9,986 nt of DNA from Rugosibacter sp. (GTDB taxonomy: Bacteria > Pseudomonadota > Gammaproteobacteria > Burkholderiales > Rhodocyclaceae), in the NCBI GenBank assembly GCA_023257495.1, contig JALRCC010000073.1, positions 1-9,986 on the forward strand. The letters are read 5' to 3'. The translations under genes and the position numbers were made by a program. Below the pieces are notes generated by a model. It worked only from the letters and a program-made list of their open reading frames with translations, made no database searches and was not told the DNA's origin. This document shows, one piece after another, positions 1-7,897 of the stretch; positions within the stretch are counted from its first letter, which is position 1, and each line of letters starts with the position of its first letter.

Positions 1-215
1 TCGGTGCGACGGTCGAGCTTGAAGATGTCAACAGCGGGCAGCCCGTGGTGTATCAAATTGTTGGCGATGATGAATCCGATATCAAATCAGGAAAAATCTC
101 GTTCAGCTCGCCCGTCGCCCGTGCACTCATCAGCAAGTTCAGTGGCGATATTGTTGAAGTTCAAACGCCCGGTGGCGTGCGTGAGTACGAAATCCTCGAT
201 GTCAAATACATTTGA
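1..215 (+). CDS. greA: Transcription elongation factor GreA, C-terminal part (5' end outside window)
   Basis: The reading frame enters at base 3 and ends at TGA 213-215, giving the last 70 residues. They match the FKBP-like C-terminal domain of GreA: a strand region with YQIVGDDESD, then the SPVARALI segment and the closing TPGG..EYEI motif just before the stop. GreA binds in the secondary channel of RNA polymerase and stimulates cleavage of backtracked transcripts. The N-terminal coiled coil that reaches the active site lies left of the window, so its acidic tip cannot be checked. The position beside a DUF4149 gene, yhbY, rlmE and ftsH is the usual betaproteobacterial neighbourhood, and E. 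coli also keeps greA near yhbY-rlmE-ftsH. The GreA identification is firm. The related GreB is less likely because of this gene context. Confidence 0.93.
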   Translation, partial: GATVELEDVNSGQPVVYQIVGDDESDIKSGKISFSSPVARALISKFSGDIVEVQTPGGVREYEILDVKYI

Positions 216-259
216 CGCGCTGTCTCGCGCTATTCTGGCGGGTCTTGTTTAGTCTCCTG

Positions 260-733
260 ATGCGCATTGCGACTGCACTATATGCCCTTGTAACCGCCAT
301 CTGGCTGGGTAGCCAGATGGCGATTGGCTATATAGCCGCACCTGTTTTATTTTCGCAACTCGCTGATCGCACGCTGGCTGGCAATGTCGCTGGTGCGATG
401 TTTTCGGTTATGGCCTGGGTCAGCTTGGCTTGCGGTGCGTATCTTTTGTCCTATGTGATCACCATAAAACGCAGGGATGTTTTTCGCTCGAGTGTGTTCT
501 GGCTAGTTATCTGCATGCTGGGCATTACAGTTATTAGCCACTTTGGCATTCAACCGTTGCTGGCACAGATCAAACATGATGCGTTGCCCTTGCCTGTCAC
601 TGAAAGCGCTTTTCATGAGCGCTTTGCCCTGTGGCATGGGGTGTCTAGTGGGCTATACCTGTTGCAGACGATGTTGGGGGTCGCACTGGTTATTGTGCAA
701 AATGACGGCAAGTTCTCTGGCAAAAAAAGTTAG
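260..733 (+). CDS. DUF4149 family small integral membrane protein
   Basis: A 157-residue hydrophobic protein. Its N-terminal segment (A-x-W-L-G-S-Q, then G-Y-x-A-A-P-V-L-F and an AG repeat) is the signature of the DUF4149/TMEM205-like family, whose biochemical role is unknown. About four membrane segments can be read, near residues 7-30, 45-67, 78-97 and 126-144. A polar stretch before the last one carries H-E-R-F..WHG, which is conserved in the family. I chose ATG 260 because the family normally begins directly at the first membrane helix. In-frame TTG codons at 212 (overlapping the greA stop as TTGA) and 245 would extend it by up to 16 residues, but none of the three starts has a clear Shine-Dalgarno. 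It lies 44 bp after greA on the same strand, so co-transcription is likely. It ends 5 bp from the convergent yhbY stop. Confidence 0.8.
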   Translation: MRIATALYALVTAIWLGSQMAIGYIAAPVLFSQLADRTLAGNVAGAMFSVMAWVSLACGAYLLSYVITIKRRDVFRSSVFWLVICMLGITVISHFGIQPLLAQIKHDALPLPVTESAFHERFALWHGVSSGLYLLQTMLGVALVIVQNDGKFSGKKS

Positions 734-738
734 TTGTT

Positions 739-1119
739 TTAGTTTTTACGTTTGTTACGTAATTCATTACGCGCTGCTTCTTGTTTTTTTGTGCCTATTT
801 TTCTTGGTCGCCGTGTTACCAGCGCCGATTTTTCTGCAGTGTCATCGACCGGGTTTTTACGCCAGAGCACGAGTAAATTACCAATGTGCTGTACTTGGGC
901 ACACGCTAGCGAGTGGCAGATTTCATCGAAGAGCGCAGGGCGCGTATCGCGTTCTATCCCGTACAGGCGTACTTTAATGAGTTCATGGGCCTTGAGGCAG
1001 CGATCGATTTCAGCCAGGACAGTTGGCGTCAGCCCTTTTTGGCTGATCGATACAACAGGATTCAAGTGGTGTGCGGTAGCGCGAAGTGCGCGCCGCTGGG
1101 TAGGATTTAATTCAGTCAT
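739..1119 (-). CDS. yhbY: YhbY-type CRM-domain RNA-binding protein
   Basis: A 126-residue basic protein with a single CRM (CRS1-YhbY) domain over roughly residues 5-90. Visible landmarks are the N-terminal R-R-A-L-R-A-x-A-H-H-L-x-P-V helix, the G-L-T turn, the K-V-R strand and the closing I-G-N-x-L-V-L-W-R. In the GNxxLVLWR segment and the conserved Lys/Arg positions it matches the E. coli YhbY family, whose members associate with pre-50S ribosomal particles. E. coli YhbY is 97 residues. The extra length here is a lysine/arginine-rich tail (about residues 92-126), likely disordered and RNA-binding. It is transcribed divergently from rlmE with only 14 bp between the two start codons, so each promoter must sit inside the other gene. 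No convincing Shine-Dalgarno precedes ATG 1119. A ribosome assembly role fits the adjacent rRNA methyltransferase. Confidence 0.92.
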   Translation of the reverse strand: MTELNPTQRRALRATAHHLNPVVSISQKGLTPTVLAEIDRCLKAHELIKVRLYGIERDTRPALFDEICHSLACAQVQHIGNLLVLWRKNPVDDTAEKSALVTRRPRKIGTKKQEAARNELRNKRKN

Positions 1120-1133
1120 AGGCGAATTGTAAC

Positions 1134-1763
1134 GTGAGTGAGAAAGTCAAACGCAATAAAAAGAACAAAGCCTGGATGATGGAGCATGTCACGGATACTT
1201 ACGTGCAGCGTGCAAGGTCTGAAGGATGGCGTTCGCGCGCAGCATTCAAGCTGATTGAGATTGATGACAACGACAAGTTGTTACGACCAGGAATGACCGT
1301 GGTGGACCTTGGCTCAGCACCGGGGAGCTGGTCACAAGTCGCTTCCAAACGCATTCTGCCTGGCGGACGACTCATTGCGCTGGATATTCTGCCGATGGAC
1401 AGCTTGAACGGGGTCGATTTTATCCAGGGCGATTTTCGTGAGGATGAGGTGTTGCACGTATTAGAAGAAAAGCTGGCAGGTCGCAGAGTGGACCTTGTAC
1501 TTTCTGATATGGCCCCCAATATGTCAGGTGTTGAACTGGTCGATCAGACGCGTGTCATGCTGCTCGCCGAGCTGACACTCGATTTTTGCGAGAAAAATTT
1601 GAAACCGGGTGGGGCCATGCTGGTCAAAACCTTTCAGGGTGTTGGGTTCATGGAGTTACGTGCCGCTGTGTTGAAAATGTTTAAAACCGTGCAAGTCAGA
1701 AAGCCAGCCGCTTCGCGAGGTCGTAGCGCGGAAAGTTTTTTGTTAGCGCAGGGTAAGCGCTAA
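1134..1763 (+). CDS. rlmE: 23S rRNA (uridine-2552-2'-O)-methyltransferase RlmE (FtsJ/RrmJ)
   Basis: A 209-residue SAM-dependent methyltransferase. In this family the enzyme 2'-O-methylates U2552 in the A-loop of 23S rRNA on the 50S particle, a late assembly step. The SAM-binding motif [12 protein letters not shown], spans residues 58-68. The catalytic tetrad is complete: K39 (in A-A-F-K), D125 (in L-S-D-M-A-P-N), K165 (in L-V-K-T-F-Q-G) and E200 (in S-A-E-S-F). These are offset by one from the E. coli residues K38, D124, K164 and E199. Length equals the family norm. The start is a GTG at 1134 without an obvious Shine-Dalgarno. An initial Lys/Arg-rich stretch (residues 4-12) probably contacts rRNA. 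It is followed 97 bp later by ftsH, as in many proteobacteria. In E. coli this pair is heat-shock regulated; I saw no sigma32-like site here. Confidence 0.97.
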   Translation: MSEKVKRNKKNKAWMMEHVTDTYVQRARSEGWRSRAAFKLIEIDDNDKLLRPGMTVVDLGSAPGSWSQVASKRILPGGRLIALDILPMDSLNGVDFIQGDFREDEVLHVLEEKLAGRRVDLVLSDMAPNMSGVELVDQTRVMLLAELTLDFCEKNLKPGGAMLVKTFQGVGFMELRAAVLKMFKTVQVRKPAASRGRSAESFLLAQGKR

Positions 1764-1801
1764 TTGCAGTGTGCGTGTTGCCCGGTAAGCCTCCGTAGCG
1801 T

Positions 1802-1830
1802 TTGCAGATTGTTATCCGCAGCAATAGAAT
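1802..1830 (+). promoter_or_regulatory. Candidate sigma70-type promoter for ftsH
   Basis: In the 97-bp rlmE-ftsH gap, TTGCAG at 1802-1807 and TAGAAT at 1825-1830 are separated by exactly 17 bp. The -10 matches the consensus at five of six positions, the -35 at three of six. The predicted start near 1837 would leave a leader of about 25-30 bases containing a small GGGC/GCCC inverted repeat (1831-1849). It was found by eye only, and the weak -35 makes it provisional. Confidence 0.4.
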
Positions 1831-1860
1831 GGGCCGTGTGCATAGCCCGTAGAAAGTAGA

Positions 1861-3753
1861 GTGATCGTGAATAATATTTTCAAAAACTTATTGATCTGGG
1901 TCGTCGTGGGCATTGTGCTGATGACGGTATTCAACCAGTTCAGCTCGCACCAGAATGCTCAGAACACCCTCGAGTACTCGCAATTTCTTGGCGAGGTCAA
2001 GCAAGGGCGTATCACCAAAGTCGTGATACAGGGGCGTACGCTGGAGGCAACGACGACCGACGGCAAAAAGCTCATTTCCTATGCCCCGCAAGATTTGTGG
2101 ATGGTGTCTGATCTACTGAAAAACAATGTAGCAGTGGTTGCCAAACCGGATGAGGAACAGTCTTTTCTGATGAACATTCTGGTCTCGTGGTTCCCGATGC
2201 TGCTGTTGATCGGTGTGTGGATCTATTTCATGCGCCAGATGCAGGGTGGTGGTAAAGGCGGTGCATTATCTTTTGGCAAAAGCAAAGCCCGGTTGATGGA
2301 TGAATCCGCTAACGTGATTACGTTTGTTGATGTGGCCGGGTGTGATGAGGCGAAAGAGGAAGTCTCTGAGCTGGTCGATTTTTTGCGCGACCCGACCAAA
2401 TTCCAAAAGCTTGGTGGGCGAATTCCGCGTGGCGTGCTGCTGGTCGGTAGCCCGGGTACCGGCAAAACGCTTTTGGCCAAGGCCATTGCTGGTGAAGCCA
2501 AGGTGCCGTTCTTTTCGATTTCCGGTTCTGATTTCGTGGAAATGTTTGTTGGTGTCGGTGCGTCGCGCGTGCGCGATATGTTCGAGCAGGCCAAGAAAGC
2601 TGCACCCTGTATTATTTTTATCGATGAAATTGATGCCGTAGGTCGCCAGCGCGGTGCTGGCCTGGGTGGTGGTAATGATGAGCGTGAACAGACACTAAAT
2701 CAGTTGCTGGTCGAGATGGATGGCTTTGAAGGCTCGGCGGGCGTGATCGTCATTGCCGCAACCAACCGACCGGATGTATTGGACCCTGCGTTGCTGCGCC
2801 CTGGCCGTTTTGATCGGCAGGTAGTGGTGCCGTTGCCGGATATTCGCGGTCGTGAGCAAATTATCAAAGTACATATGCGTAAAGTGCCGGCCGCACCGGA
2901 TGTCGATGCGTCTGTCCTGGCACGCGGTTGCCCGGGATTTTCGGGCGCTGACTTGGCGAACCTCGTCAATGAAGCGGCCCTGTTTGCAGCTCGTGGCAAC
3001 AAGCGCTTTGTCGATATGGAAGATTTTGAGCGTGCGAAAGACAAGATCATGATGGGCTCTGAACGTCGCTCAATGATCATGCAGGAAGAAGAGCGCCGCA
3101 ACACCGCTTATCATGAATCCGGCCATGCGGTCGTAGCCATGCTGTTGCCTAAAACAGATCCCGTGCATAAAGTCAGCATCATGCCGCGCGGTCGTGCTTT
3201 AGGAATCACCATGCAGCTGCCGGAAGAGGACCGCTTCAGTCAAGATAAAGAGCGTTTGCTGTGCACTGTGGCAGTTTTGTTTGGTGGCCGCATTGCTGAA
3301 GAGCTGTTCATGCACCAAATGACCACAGGCGCTTCCAATGACTTTCAGCGCGCGACCGACCTGGCTCGGCGGATGGTGACGCAGTGGGGCATGTCCGATG
3401 TGCTTGGTCCGATGGTTTATGGCGAAGAAGAGGGTGAGGTATTCCTGGGCCGGTCAGTCACGACGCATAAAAATATGTCTGAAGCTACCATGCAGACAGT
3501 CGATAAGGAAATTCGTCGTATTCTGGATGAACAATATGCCTTGGCGCGCCGTCTGCTGGATGAAAACTGCGACAAGGTTGAAGCCATGACGGCTGCCTTA
3601 CTGGAATGGGAAACCATCGATGCTGAGCAAGTCAAGGACATTATGGCAGGCAAACCTCCGCGTGCGCCCAAATTGCCTAGCACTCCGCCTGCGCCCAAAA
3701 TGGGCGATGGAGGTGCTGCAGACGGTGCTTCGACCGCGACAGCGCCAGCCTGA
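1861..3753 (+). CDS. ftsH: ATP-dependent zinc metalloprotease FtsH
   Basis: A membrane-anchored hexameric AAA+ protease that degrades misfolded membrane proteins and regulatory proteins; in E. coli it turns over LpxC and sigma32. The 630 residues carry membrane helices at about 10-24 and 103-124 around a short periplasmic domain. Walker A is G-S-P-G-T-G-K-T (196-203), Walker B I-I-F-I-D-E-I-D (251-258), and the second region of homology has arginine fingers R313 and R316. The zinc motif is H418-E-S-G-H422 with a third ligand D494 in G-A-S-N-D. All catalytic residues are present. Ser at the second Walker A position replaces the more common Pro and should be tolerated. The tail after about residue 600 is proline/alanine-rich and probably disordered. 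The start is GTG 1861; an in-frame GTG at 1867 gives the more typical N terminus M-N-N-I-F-K-N and may be the real one. Confidence 0.97.
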   Translation: MIVNNIFKNLLIWVVVGIVLMTVFNQFSSHQNAQNTLEYSQFLGEVKQGRITKVVIQGRTLEATTTDGKKLISYAPQDLWMVSDLLKNNVAVVAKPDEEQSFLMNILVSWFPMLLLIGVWIYFMRQMQGGGKGGALSFGKSKARLMDESANVITFVDVAGCDEAKEEVSELVDFLRDPTKFQKLGGRIPRGVLLVGSPGTGKTLLAKAIAGEAKVPFFSISGSDFVEMFVGVGASRVRDMFEQAKKAAPCIIFIDEIDAVGRQRGAGLGGGNDEREQTLNQLLVEMDGFEGSAGVIVIAATNRPDVLDPALLRPGRFDRQVVVPLPDIRGREQIIKVHMRKVPAAPDVDASVLARGCPGFSGADLANLVNEAALFAARGNKRFVDMEDFERAKDKIMMGSERRSMIMQEEERRNTAYHESGHAVVAMLLPKTDPVHKVSIMPRGRALGITMQLPEEDRFSQDKERLLCTVAVLFGGRIAEELFMHQMTTGASNDFQRATDLARRMVTQWGMSDVLGPMVYGEEEGEVFLGRSVTTHKNMSEATMQTVDKEIRRILDEQYALARRLLDENCDKVEAMTAALLEWETIDAEQVKDIMAGKPPRAPKLPSTPPAPKMGDGGAADGASTATAPA

Positions 3754-3830
3754 TTTTTAGACGCCGGGCATTCCTTTGCTTCTTTTCCTCTCGCCGACGA
3801 TGTCTGCCCTTGGTGGGAGGTTTTATCAAA

Positions 3831-3868
3831 GGGTTGCACCGGTGCATCTTTGCATCCCCTGTTTTTTT
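3831..3868 (+). terminator. Hairpin plus T7 downstream of ftsH, just before folP
   Basis: GGGTTGCA (3831-3838) can pair with TGCATCCC (3851-3858) over eight positions with one T-T mismatch, closing a 12-base loop. Three bases later comes a run of seven T (3862-3868). Part of the loop also belongs to a perfect 12-bp palindrome TGCACCGGTGCA (3835-3846), so two alternative folds are possible. It looks like a rho-independent terminator for ftsH or an attenuator for folP-glmM. Folding energy was not computed. Confidence 0.45.
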
Positions 3869-3882
3869 GACGCGTGTTCCCG

Positions 3883-4722
3883 ATGACTATCGGCAGCCCA
3901 TTGCGTTGCGGACGATTTTTTCTGGATACGCAACGTCCGCGCATCATGGGGATTGTTAACCTGACCGATGATTCATTTTCTGGCGATGGCTGGCAAGGTC
4001 GTGCGGATGCTGCTATTGCGCATGGTTTGCAGCTTGTGGCTGAGGGCGCACATATTCTTGACCTGGGTGCCGAGTCCTCGCGCCCTGGTGCGCAGCCAGT
4101 ATCCGTGCAGCAGGAAATTGATCGACTGCTGCCTGTGCTTGAGGGTTTGGCTGAGTGTGGCGTGCCGCTTTCAGTTGATACGATCAAGCTCGATGTCATG
4201 CGTGCAGCGCTTGCTGCCGGTGCCGACATGATTAATGATATCAATGCGCTGCGTGCGCCAGGTGCGCCTGAGTTGCTGGCGAAAAGTAATGCGGGCATTT
4301 GTCTCATGCACATGCAAGGCGCACCACAAAACATGCAACAGAATCCTCAATACACCCAAGTGGTAGGCGATGTCGCGGCTTTTCTCGCTGCGCGTGTCGC
4401 TGCGGCGCAGCACGCAGGTATTGCGCTTGATCGTCTATGTATTGACCCGGGATTTGGTTTTGGTAAAACGCCAGAGCATAATCTGCAATTGTTACGCCAT
4501 CTGGAAATGTTCTCCGCGATCGGGCTGCCGGTTTTGGTTGGCTTGTCGCGTAAATCAGTGCTAGGGGCTTTAACTGGCCGTGCGCCGGGTGAGCGTGTAT
4601 TTGCCGGCGTTGCGGCGCATATGCTGGCGATGGCACAAGGCGCACGCATTTTGCGGGTACATGACGTAGCTGCCACACGGGATGCGGTGGCGATATTTGA
4701 AGCGGTGGAGAGTGTGCAATGA
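3883..4722 (+). CDS. folP: Dihydropteroate synthase FolP
   Basis: Condenses 6-hydroxymethyl-7,8-dihydropterin diphosphate with p-aminobenzoate in folate synthesis, and is the sulfonamide target. This 279-residue cytosolic TIM-barrel protein has the expected motifs: I-M-G-I-V-N (N26) near the start, E-S-S-R-P-G (64-69), D-P-G-F-G-F-G-K (188-195), S-R-K-S (222-225) and R-V-H-D-V (258-262). Motif 1 is unusual: after N-L-T it reads D-D-S-F-S-G-D-G, where the common form is P-D-S-F-S-D-G-G. The loop 2 Thr is Ser (S66). The start is uncertain: an in-frame stop at 3868-3870 limits it to GTG 3874 or ATG 3883, and neither has a Shine-Dalgarno. I chose the ATG. It follows ftsH by about 130 bp across a terminator-like hairpin and overlaps glmM by 4 bp (ATGA), so the two are translationally coupled. 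The folP-glmM pairing is widespread in proteobacteria. Confidence 0.95.
   Translation: MTIGSPLRCGRFFLDTQRPRIMGIVNLTDDSFSGDGWQGRADAAIAHGLQLVAEGAHILDLGAESSRPGAQPVSVQQEIDRLLPVLEGLAECGVPLSVDTIKLDVMRAALAAGADMINDINALRAPGAPELLAKSNAGICLMHMQGAPQNMQQNPQYTQVVGDVAAFLAARVAAAQHAGIALDRLCIDPGFGFGKTPEHNLQLLRHLEMFSAIGLPVLVGLSRKSVLGALTGRAPGERVFAGVAAHMLAMAQGARILRVHDVAATRDAVAIFEAVESVQ
4707..4712 (+). promoter_or_regulatory. Strong ribosome binding site for glmM inside folP
   Basis: GGAGAG lies six bases before the glmM ATG (4719) and within the end of folP. It decides the glmM start and supports coupled translation across the ATGA overlap. Confidence 0.75.
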
Positions 4723-6092
4723 GTCGAAAGTATTTTGGTACGGATGGTGTTCGTGGGCGTGTAGGGGAAGCACCCATTACGCCGGATTTTGTCATGCGTC
4801 TGGGCTACGCCGCAGGCCTGGTTTTAGCGGCAGGCCAAGACCATGCCGTTGAACACCCCGCCGTACTGATTGGCAAAGACACACGTATTTCTGGCTACAT
4901 GCTGGAAGCAGCCCTGGAAGCCGGCTTTACTGCCGCAGGCGTAGATGTCGTGCTCTGCGGCCCTATTCCAACGCCCGCGGTGGCTTACCTCACGCGCGCC
5001 CTGCGTCTTCAGGCCGGTGTGGTGCTCTCTGCTTCGCATAATCCTTATGAAGATAATGGCATCAAGTTTTTTTCTGCGCAGGGCACCAAGCTTTCTGACG
5101 CCATCGAGCTGGCTATAGAAGCCCAACTTGACCAGCCGATGCAGTGCATGACCTCCCGACGTTTGGGCAGGGCGCGACGTGTGGATGATGCGGCAGGACG
5201 CTATATCGAGTTTTGCAAGAGTACCTTCCCGAATGATCTGGATTTGCACGGCATGAAGATTGTGGTCGATAGCGCACATGGTGCAGCCTATCGTGTTGCG
5301 CCCAAAGTGTTCCACGAACTCGGTGCTGAAATAGTCGGCGTTGGTGATACGCCGAATGGATTCAATATTAATGATGCAGTAGGTGCCACAGCGCCACAAG
5401 CCATGCGTGAAGCTGTGCTGAAATCGAAAGCCGATTGCGGTATTGCGCTGGATGGCGATGGCGACCGATTGGTGATGGTCGATGCCGCTGGTGAGGTTTA
5501 CGATGGTGACCGCCTGCTATATCTCATCGCGCGGCACCGTATGCAGTCTGCACCCGTTGGCGGTATTGGTGGCACCTTGATGAGCAATCTGGGTTTTGAG
5601 CATGCCTTGTCGCGTCTCGGCATTCCGCTTGGCCGTGCCAAGGTGGGCGACCGTTATGTGCTGGAGATGATCCAAGAGCGGGGCTGGCTACTCGGCGGGG
5701 AAAATTCAGGGCACATTATTTGTCTTGACAGGCATAGCACGGGGGATGGCATTGTTGCTGCATTGCAAGTGCTGGCGGCCTTGCGTGCAAGCCAGGAGTC
5801 TTTGAGCGAAGCCTGCGCAGATCTTGTGCTCTATCCGCAAAAACTCATCAACATCCGTTTGTCCCCGGGTTTTGACTGGGCGAATGATCTGAACATCCGC
5901 GCCGCAGTCAAGTCAGCCGAAGCCAGTTTGGCGGGTACCGGTCGTGTCTTGCTGCGGCCCTCGGGGACCGAGCCCCTATTGCGCGTGATGGTTGAGGGTC
6001 GCGATGCGGACGTTGTTGCTGACCAGGCTGAGGCGATTGCTTCCACCATTCGTCGCGCCATGGACCGTGCGACGCTCAACGAACAGGCTTGA
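4719..6092 (+). CDS. glmM: Phosphoglucosamine mutase GlmM
   Basis: Interconverts glucosamine-6-phosphate and glucosamine-1-phosphate, the step feeding UDP-GlcNAc for peptidoglycan and lipid A. The 457-residue protein belongs to the alpha-D-phosphohexomutase family and opens with the GlmM-type [10 protein letters not shown]. The phosphoserine loop S-A-S-H-N-P places the active serine at S106 (E. coli S102). The metal loop D-G-D-G-D-R is at 245-250, the sugar loop G-E-N-S-G-H lies near 330, and the phosphate-binding loop R-P-S-G-T-E-P is at 413-419. All four loops are intact. Length is slightly above the 445 residues of E. coli. The start is fixed by the GGAGAG site and the 4-bp overlap with folP. 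Its last 117 bp are also coding on the opposite strand for the EAL/GGDEF protein. Confidence 0.97.
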   Translation: MSRKYFGTDGVRGRVGEAPITPDFVMRLGYAAGLVLAAGQDHAVEHPAVLIGKDTRISGYMLEAALEAGFTAAGVDVVLCGPIPTPAVAYLTRALRLQAGVVLSASHNPYEDNGIKFFSAQGTKLSDAIELAIEAQLDQPMQCMTSRRLGRARRVDDAAGRYIEFCKSTFPNDLDLHGMKIVVDSAHGAAYRVAPKVFHELGAEIVGVGDTPNGFNINDAVGATAPQAMREAVLKSKADCGIALDGDGDRLVMVDAAGEVYDGDRLLYLIARHRMQSAPVGGIGGTLMSNLGFEHALSRLGIPLGRAKVGDRYVLEMIQERGWLLGGENSGHIICLDRHSTGDGIVAALQVLAALRASQESLSEACADLVLYPQKLINIRLSPGFDWANDLNIRAAVKSAEASLAGTGRVLLRPSGTEPLLRVMVEGRDADVVADQAEAIASTIRRAMDRATLNEQA

Positions 6093-7883
6093 GCCGGATA
6101 TTTTTTTCGCTTGATGCTTTGCCTCGGTGACGCCTGCCGCAATTTCATGATGCGAATGGTAGGTTCCGGGGTTGGCTATCAAACAGCCCAGGGAGAGCGA
6201 TGTCAGCGGGGTGAATACGTTTTCGCCGCGCCGGTTTTTTGAAGTGAAGCCTCCCGCGGCATAGTGTTCGTGTTCAACCAGGTGGATGATGCGGCTGTCG
6301 AAAAGCGCCAGCGCCTGCTGGCATCGGGCATGCCAGTCAGCGCTCTGGAACAGCAGCATGAAGTCGTCGCCACCGATATGACCGAGAAAATCTTCACGTC
6401 CATCAATGACTTCCCCCAGGGTTTTTGCCAGCATCAGAATCACGTCATCGCCACGGCGGAAACCATAGAGATCGTTGTAGGGTTTGAAGGCATCCAGATC
6501 GACATAGCAGGCGACAAAGGACGTATTGCTCGCCAGCAGGCGTTCAATATGTTCGTTGATCGGCACATTGCCGGGTAACTGGGTCAATGGGTTGGCGTAG
6601 CGCGCAGCCTTCATCTGCAGGTTGGTGATCATGCTCATCAGTGCGCGGCTGGAACCCATACCAAGATAGCGGCCATCACGGACAATGATGAAATAGTCGA
6701 GGAGATGGTCCTGTTCATCGTTGCTGATCCGCCGCGCGACTTCCTGCACGCTCTCCGTGTGCTCGACGATCAGTATCGCGTCGTTCATCAGCGTATGGCA
6801 GGGTTTCTTGCCATACAGCTCTCGCCGATAGGGACGGGCGAAATGGTCGATGATGGTGTAGCGATTGATCATGCCCAACGGTTTGCCCTCTTTGACGACA
6901 GGCAGCGACAAGAGCCTGGGCTCCCGCTCGAAACGTGCATAGACCTCGTCATTTTCGATGTCTGGCGATATGGGATCCATGGCGCGTAAAAGCTGTCTGA
7001 TGGGGACATAGCCTGCATTATTTGTTTCCTGCTGGGGAAAGACAATGATGCGTGCTCTGGTGCGCAACTGATTGATACAGTCAATCGGCTGGGCGAGCGG
7101 TTCGGCAGATGGACGTGCGATCAGGTAGCCTTGGGCAAAGCGGATGCCCAGGTCGCGGATGGTAGTGAATTCCGCTTCGGTTTCGATGCCTTCGGCAATC
7201 AGTTGGGAGCCACAGGTTTCCGCAATCTGGTGCATCGCGCGTACCAGCTGGAATTTCAATGGATCATCGGCAATGCCGGTGATGAAGTGGCGGTCAATCT
7301 TGACAAAGGCCGGGCGCACCTCGGACCACATGCGCAGGTTGGAGAATCCTTCACCGAGATCATCCATCGCCAGATCAAAACCAAAGCTGCGGTAATCCGC
7401 CAATACGTCGTGGAGGGCTGAAAAATCACTGACCAGATGGTTTTCGGTGATTTCGATAACGACTTGCCCAGGTGTCAGGCCCAGCGCTTGCAGATGGGGC
7501 AGGTCGCCATCCTGGCGGAAATGGACGTCAGTCAGGCAGGGAATGCTGGCATTGATGAACAACTTGCCTGGCAATTTGAGCCGGGCATAGTCCGCCATCA
7601 CGATTTCACGGCACAGGTGTTCAAACTGGCAGGTCATGTTGAGTTGCCTTGCGCAATCAAACAGCGCTTGTGGCGAATGTAGGGACGAACCCTGCGGGCC
7701 GCGAATCAGCCCTTCGAATGCGAAGTATTTGCCGGAATGCATGTCGAGAATGGGTTGGAAAACACCATGCAAGCGCCGCGCGGACACGAGTTCGATAAAT
7801 TCGCTGAGTTGAGTATGCATTGCGGGGGCTACGGAACAAAAACTTACGTCATGATGCTGCAATTCTATGAGTGAGGTTGGCAT
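5976..7883 (-). CDS. c-di-GMP phosphodiesterase-like protein, EAL-CBS-CBS-GGDEF
   Basis: A 635-residue cytosolic protein with no signal peptide or membrane segment. An EAL domain (about 35-260) comes first, with its catalytic set present: E57 (as E-G-L), N111, E144, D174-D175, K195, E231 and Q251. The paired CBS domains (about 292-346 and 360-418) probably bind an adenine nucleotide. A GGDEF domain (about 428-605) follows, with D462, N470-D471 and the signature G-G-D-D-F at 504-508. The fourth signature position is Asp where Glu is usual, and no RxxD product-inhibition site stands at the expected distance, so cyclase activity is doubtful. I infer c-di-GMP hydrolysis tuned by the CBS and GGDEF parts. 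AGGA five bases before ATG 7883 supports this start; Met22 is an alternative without a site. It follows the metallophosphoesterase by 14 bp, so it is likely the third gene of that operon. Residues 598-635 are encoded antisense to glmM. Confidence 0.9.
   Translation of the reverse strand: MPTSLIELQHHDVSFCSVAPAMHTQLSEFIELVSARRLHGVFQPILDMHSGKYFAFEGLIRGPQGSSLHSPQALFDCARQLNMTCQFEHLCREIVMADYARLKLPGKLFINASIPCLTDVHFRQDGDLPHLQALGLTPGQVVIEITENHLVSDFSALHDVLADYRSFGFDLAMDDLGEGFSNLRMWSEVRPAFVKIDRHFITGIADDPLKFQLVRAMHQIAETCGSQLIAEGIETEAEFTTIRDLGIRFAQGYLIARPSAEPLAQPIDCINQLRTRARIIVFPQQETNNAGYVPIRQLLRAMDPISPDIENDEVYARFEREPRLLSLPVVKEGKPLGMINRYTIIDHFARPYRRELYGKKPCHTLMNDAILIVEHTESVQEVARRISNDEQDHLLDYFIIVRDGRYLGMGSSRALMSMITNLQMKAARYANPLTQLPGNVPINEHIERLLASNTSFVACYVDLDAFKPYNDLYGFRRGDDVILMLAKTLGEVIDGREDFLGHIGGDDFMLLFQSADWHARCQQALALFDSRIIHLVEHEHYAAGGFTSKNRRGENVFTPLTSLSLGCLIANPGTYHSHHEIAAGVTEAKHQAKKISGSSLFVERRTVHGATNGGSNRLSLVSNNVRIATLNHHAQ
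6084..6107 (+). terminator. Possible weak terminator at the glmM 3' end
   Basis: A short GGC-TTGA-GCC stem-loop spanning the glmM stop codon is followed six bases later by seven T (6101-6107). A stem of only three clear pairs is weak. The site lies inside the convergent EAL/GGDEF gene, so it cannot be a conventional intergenic terminator. Confidence 0.2.
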
Positions 7884-7887
7884 GGAT

Positions 7888-7892
7888 TTCCT
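7888..7892 (-). promoter_or_regulatory. Ribosome binding site of the EAL/GGDEF gene
   Basis: On the minus strand AGGA stands five bases before ATG 7883, inside the 14-bp gap after the metallophosphoesterase stop. It supports translation from a shared transcript and selects the first Met over Met22. Confidence 0.6.
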
Positions 7893-7897
7893 GAAGA

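Noticed and set aside
212..259. TTG start overlapping the greA stop for the DUF4149 protein
   Set aside because: The TTGA overlap is attractive, but no ribosome site precedes it, and the family begins at the first membrane helix, matching ATG 260.
758..771. CGTAA-TTCA-TTACG hairpin as terminator of the greA-DUF4149 unit
   Set aside because: The stem is AT-rich with five pairs, no T-run follows, and it lies within the yhbY coding sequence.
3874..3882. GTG 3874 as the folP start
   Set aside because: It is possible but adds only three residues, lies five bases after the T-run and has no Shine-Dalgarno; ATG 3883 is preferred, not proven.
3417..4334. 305-residue open frame on the minus strand across the ftsH end and folP
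   Set aside because: It lies opposite two clearly identified genes, has low-complexity Ser/Ala/Arg-rich composition and no family motif. It is a shadow of codon bias.
4600..4718. Riboswitch or ribozyme controlling glmM
   Set aside because: The sequence before glmM is the folP coding end with a normal ribosome site. The glmS ribozyme belongs to glmS of other bacteria and no such structure was seen.
4304..4795. 163-residue minus-strand open frame over folP and the glmM start
   Set aside because: It is opposite two well-supported genes and has Pro/His/Arg-rich composition without any recognisable domain.
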